Below are positions 6,414-8,359 of a stretch of DNA of 8,359 nucleotides, piece after piece. The DNA is from Bacillota bacterium (GTDB lineage Bacteria > Bacillota > Clostridia > Tissierellales > Sedimentibacteraceae), in assembly GCA_029239575.1 (NCBI GenBank), contig JARBUP010000120.1, forward strand, positions 1 through 8,359. Direction: 5' to 3'. The position numbers and the translations under genes are program-made. The notes beneath the pieces were generated by a model. That model had not been told where the DNA came from, did no database searches, and saw only the letters and a list, made by a program, of their open reading frames with translations. Numbering within the stretch: position 1 is the stretch's first letter; every line of letters starts with the position of its first letter.

Positions 6414-6638
6414 ATTTGCAATGAAGAGAATTAGTAAATATACATGGTCTAAAGAGAGAAAGCGAAGGTGAGAAGCTTTTGTCCCTCTGTGTATTGAACC
6501 TATCTTAGAGCATTTGGCTTAAAAAACCAAACGGCAACAACCGTTATGAAATGAGATGCAGCATTTATATGTTGTAATTAGAGTGGTACCGCGGAATTTC
6601 GCCTCTTTGTTAATCATACAAGGAAGCGGAATTTTTTT
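6414..6638 (+). promoter_or_regulatory. T-box riboswitch 2, proline (CCU) specifier
   Basis: This second copy is offset from the first by 402 bases and differs from it at only about eight positions across stem I. The specifier loop again reads TTGAA-CCT-A, with CCT at 6499-6501. The lower stem I pair G6027-C6101 of copy 1 is A6429-T6503 here, a compensatory change supporting the fold. The helix above the specifier loop, AATATACA (6435-6442) with TGTGTATT (6488-6495), pairs throughout. Stem III is TGCAGCA/TGTTGTA (6557-6576). The T-box sequence AGAGTGGTACCGCG is at 6580-6593, with TGGT at 6584-6587. AGAG (6580-6583) can pair with CTCT (6603-6606) to form the antiterminator. It directly precedes the reductase-like gene. 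Confidence 0.92.
6595..6638 (+). terminator. Terminator of T-box 2
   Basis: Arms 6595-6610 and 6618-6633 pair over 16 positions with two G-U pairs and one C-A mismatch around a seven-base loop, ending in seven T (6632-6638). It is longer but less perfect than the terminator of copy 1, so its read-through may differ. The start codon of the downstream gene lies about 90 bases further on. Confidence 0.85.
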
Positions 6639-6726
6639 ATTCTTATTAAAAAGAAAAAGGTTTAAGTAATATGTATTTATAATTTAAAATTTAAAGATAA
6701 TAATAATTATTAATTGGAGGATTAAA

Positions 6727-7563
6727 ATGAATAGAAAAGTTGGATTTATAGGAATAGGTAATGTTGGTTATATGTTGTTGAATAAATTTTTAGAACATAA
6801 ATTATTGGAAGAAAAAAATATTTACACATCAAACCGTGCTAAAGCAAACATAGACAAATTGCTTGAGAAATATCCAGACATCAATGTTTGTGAAGACAAC
6901 ATGGAAGTTGCTGCAAGCTGCAAAACAATATTTTTATGTGTAGAGCCTCTTAATTTACCAAATGTGCTTAAGGAAATTAAACCGTTTTTACAAGAAGACA
7001 CTTATTTGATGGTTTCAACAACTATGGTATTAAATGAAGATTTATGTAAAATTCATAATGGAAGAATCACCGTATTTATGCCAACATTGATTTCTATGGT
7101 AAACATGGGAGTTACTTTAGCATATCATAATGATCACGTTATAGATGAAAATAAATTTTTATTTGAATTGTTGTTAGGAAAAATAAGTGAAGTAAATATT
7201 TTGCATGAGGAAGACATCAGAGTTGCTCAAAATATGACCGCAAGTTTCCCAGGATTTTTCGCAGCTATTATGCAGGAATTTGTTACATCTGCAATTCAGC
7301 ATTCTAAAAATGTGTCTTCTAAAGATCTTGAACACATGCTTTTAGTATCCTTAGAGGGTGCTGCAAGATTACTGCTTGAAAAGAATTTAAGCTTTGAAGA
7401 TACAATCAATAGAGTATCTACAAAGGGTGGTATAACACATGCTGGAGTTCAAGTATATAAAGAAAAACTTCCTGAAGTTTTTGATGCAGGATTGGATGCT
7501 ACAATAAGCAGATATGATGTTATCGGTGAACTTGCTAAAAAACAAATAGAAGAATTAATATAA
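6727..7563 (+). CDS. Divergent pyrroline-5-carboxylate reductase-like protein (ProC/ComER family)
   Basis: This is a cytoplasmic NAD(P)-binding protein of the P5C reductase family (278 residues, usual length). Canonical members reduce 1-pyrroline-5-carboxylate to L-proline. The N-terminal Rossmann fold shows GFIGIGNVG (6-14) and SNR (35-37), the latter where NADP-type enzymes recognise the cofactor phosphate. Several conserved motifs are altered. The usual VKP is CVEPL (71-75), VMPNTP is VFMPTL (116-121), GSGPAY is ASFPGF (172-177), and SPGGTT is TKGGIT (232-237). Thr237, aligned with the substrate-carboxylate threonine, is kept, as is the following His-Ala-Gly. KGG-T motifs also occur in the ComER branch. 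Two proline T-boxes upstream argue for a proline-linked role. The GGAGG site (6716-6720) fixes the start. It could be a true but divergent ProC or a ComER-like paralogue, so I give no symbol. Confidence 0.85.
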   Translation: MNRKVGFIGIGNVGYMLLNKFLEHKLLEEKNIYTSNRAKANIDKLLEKYPDINVCEDNMEVAASCKTIFLCVEPLNLPNVLKEIKPFLQEDTYLMVSTTMVLNEDLCKIHNGRITVFMPTLISMVNMGVTLAYHNDHVIDENKFLFELLLGKISEVNILHEEDIRVAQNMTASFPGFFAAIMQEFVTSAIQHSKNVSSKDLEHMLLVSLEGAARLLLEKNLSFEDTINRVSTKGGITHAGVQVYKEKLPEVFDAGLDATISRYDVIGELAKKQIEELI

Positions 7564-7575
7564 AGAACATTATAA

Positions 7576-7599
7576 AAGCAGCTATTAATTTAGCTGCTT
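7576..7599. terminator. Bidirectional terminator hairpin between convergent genes
   Basis: A perfect 9-bp stem, AAGCAGCTA (7576-7584) with TAGCTGCTT (7591-7599), has a six-base loop. It sits 12 bases after the reductase-like stop codon. On the plus strand the tail is AGCTTGTTGATTTATT, only moderately T-rich. On the minus strand the stem runs into TTATAATGTTCTTT, so it may also stop transcripts of the convergent Dph6-like gene. Confidence 0.6.
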
Positions 7600-7615
7600 A
7601 GCTTGTTGATTTATT

Positions 7616-7683
7616 GTCGTCCTGAGCGATAGCGAAAGATCTTGTTTTAATTATTTATAGATTCTCACTGCGTTCAAAATACA
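7616..7683. repeat. Degenerate copy of a dispersed CCTGAGCG-type inverted repeat
   Basis: The left part GTCGTCCTGAGCG (7616-7628) followed by AGCGAAAGATCT (7631-7642) and the right part AGATTCTCACTGCG (7659-7672) followed by TTCAAAATACA are imperfect inverted halves. The reverse complement of the right part (TTTTGAACGCAGTGAGAATCT) aligns with CCTGAGCGATAGCGAAAGATCT. The wording closely resembles a small extragenic repeat, of the form TCATCCTGAGCG-AGCGAAGGATCT...AGATTCT-CGCTCAGAATGA, that I recall from many bacterial genomes. This identification is from memory. The copy looks decayed, mainly in the right arm. Confidence 0.55.
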
Positions 7684-7698
7684 TCTTAATGTTTATTA

Positions 7699-8349
7699 TT
7701 ATTTGATAGGTAGTATGGCATAATTATCTGAATGTACTTTTTCTTCAGTTGTATAAGAAACTTTATTTAAAAATAATGGTCCGTCAAATGCAAATGTATG
7801 GTATTCTCCATTTTCGCCACATATATCAGCTCCACATTTTTCAATTTCATCAGCAAGTTCGCGAGTTAATATTTGTCCTAAAAATTTCTCATTCATACGT
7901 TTTGTATCCACAACTGTAATAATAGTTTTAAACCCTGCATCTATGAATTCATAAACTAATTTCTTTCTTGATTCTTGCCAAAGTGGGAAATAAGCTTCTA
8001 TTCCTGCAGCTATGCATCTATTAGTGCACCATTTCAAATGTTCTTCTAAATCTATATCACCAAAAACGCAAACTTCAGCTCCAGCTGCTTTAGCTTCTTT
8101 AAGTCTTTTTTCAAAATTTTGTGCATATTCTTCACCAGTAGTTTTAATTAAAGATATTGGAATATTCATTTCTTTTGAAATTCTATCTAAAAGAGGCTGG
8201 GGGATTCCATGAAACCATGATCTTTCTTTATCTAAGTTATAAGTGGTTATAAGCTGTAGGGGTTCCATACCCTGTGAAATGGCACGATATACGGCTAAAG
8301 TGCTGTCTTTTCCGCCACTATATGAAGCAATAAATTTTTTTCCTTTCAT
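7699..8349 (-). CDS. Dph6-like ATP-pyrophosphatase (diphthine-ammonia ligase family)
   Basis: This cytoplasmic protein of 216 residues belongs to the PP-loop ATP-pyrophosphatase superfamily, whose members activate a carbonyl group with ATP and then add nitrogen or sulphur. The PP-loop SGGKDS is at 11-16. Further Dph6-type motifs are FHGIP (46-50), VFGDI (95-99), EEHLKW (102-107), FPLW (121-124), FLGQ (156-159) and the strongly conserved CGENGEYHTFAFDGP (177-191). In archaea and eukaryotes Dph6 makes the last step of diphthamide on elongation factor 2. Bacteria lack diphthamide, so the substrate here is unknown; amidation of a carboxylate is a reasonable guess. The start is supported by GGAGG (8354-8358) at the very edge of the window. 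The promoter and any upstream partner gene are outside. It is convergent to the reductase-like gene. Confidence 0.88.
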   Translation of the reverse strand: MKGKKFIASYSGGKDSTLAVYRAISQGMEPLQLITTYNLDKERSWFHGIPQPLLDRISKEMNIPISLIKTTGEEYAQNFEKRLKEAKAAGAEVCVFGDIDLEEHLKWCTNRCIAAGIEAYFPLWQESRKKLVYEFIDAGFKTIITVVDTKRMNEKFLGQILTRELADEIEKCGADICGENGEYHTFAFDGPLFLNKVSYTTEEKVHSDNYAILPIK

Positions 8350-8359
8350 AATACCTCCG

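Noticed and set aside
6012..6638. The long direct repeat considered as an insertion sequence or CRISPR-like repeat
   Set aside because: Both copies fold as complete T-box riboswitches with terminators; there is no transposase, terminal inverted repeat or further unit.

Overview
The window looks like the chromosome of a low-GC Gram-positive anaerobe of the Clostridia/Tissierellia kind. The DNA is strongly AT-rich, ribosome binding sites are of the AGGAGG type, two T-box riboswitches are present, and there is a lipoprotein with a GerMN (spore germination/sporulation type) domain. Genus cannot be fixed from the sequence alone.

Positions 67-4735 hold one complete minus-strand catabolic operon, read right to left. 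A promoter with a phased repeat operator (4672-4735) is followed by a DeoR-family regulator, a four-carbon acid sugar kinase (former DUF1537), a PdxA2-type 4-phospho-acid dehydrogenase, a GntP-family acid sugar permease and a terminator (67-99). Together they import a sugar acid, most likely D-threonate, phosphorylate it on C4 and convert it by oxidation and decarboxylation to dihydroxyacetone phosphate. The regulator gene lies first in its own operon and probably represses it.

Positions 4770-5867 hold a minus-strand single-gene unit with its own promoter and terminator. It encodes a secreted lipoprotein with a C-terminal GerMN domain.

Positions 5961-7563 hold the most striking part. Two highly similar T-box riboswitches lie in tandem on the plus strand, about 400 bases apart. 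Both have a readable CCU (proline) specifier and each has its own intrinsic terminator. They precede a single gene for a divergent pyrroline-5-carboxylate reductase-like protein (ProC/ComER family). The proline specifier fits a proline-related job for this protein even though several canonical motifs are changed.

Positions 7564-8359 hold a convergent intergenic region with a bidirectional terminator hairpin and a degenerate copy of a dispersed CCTGAGCG/AGCGAAAGATCT-type inverted repeat. A minus-strand gene for a Dph6-like ATP-pyrophosphatase follows; its start and Shine-Dalgarno sit at the very edge of the window and its promoter lies outside. No mobile element, CRISPR array, tRNA or rRNA was seen.
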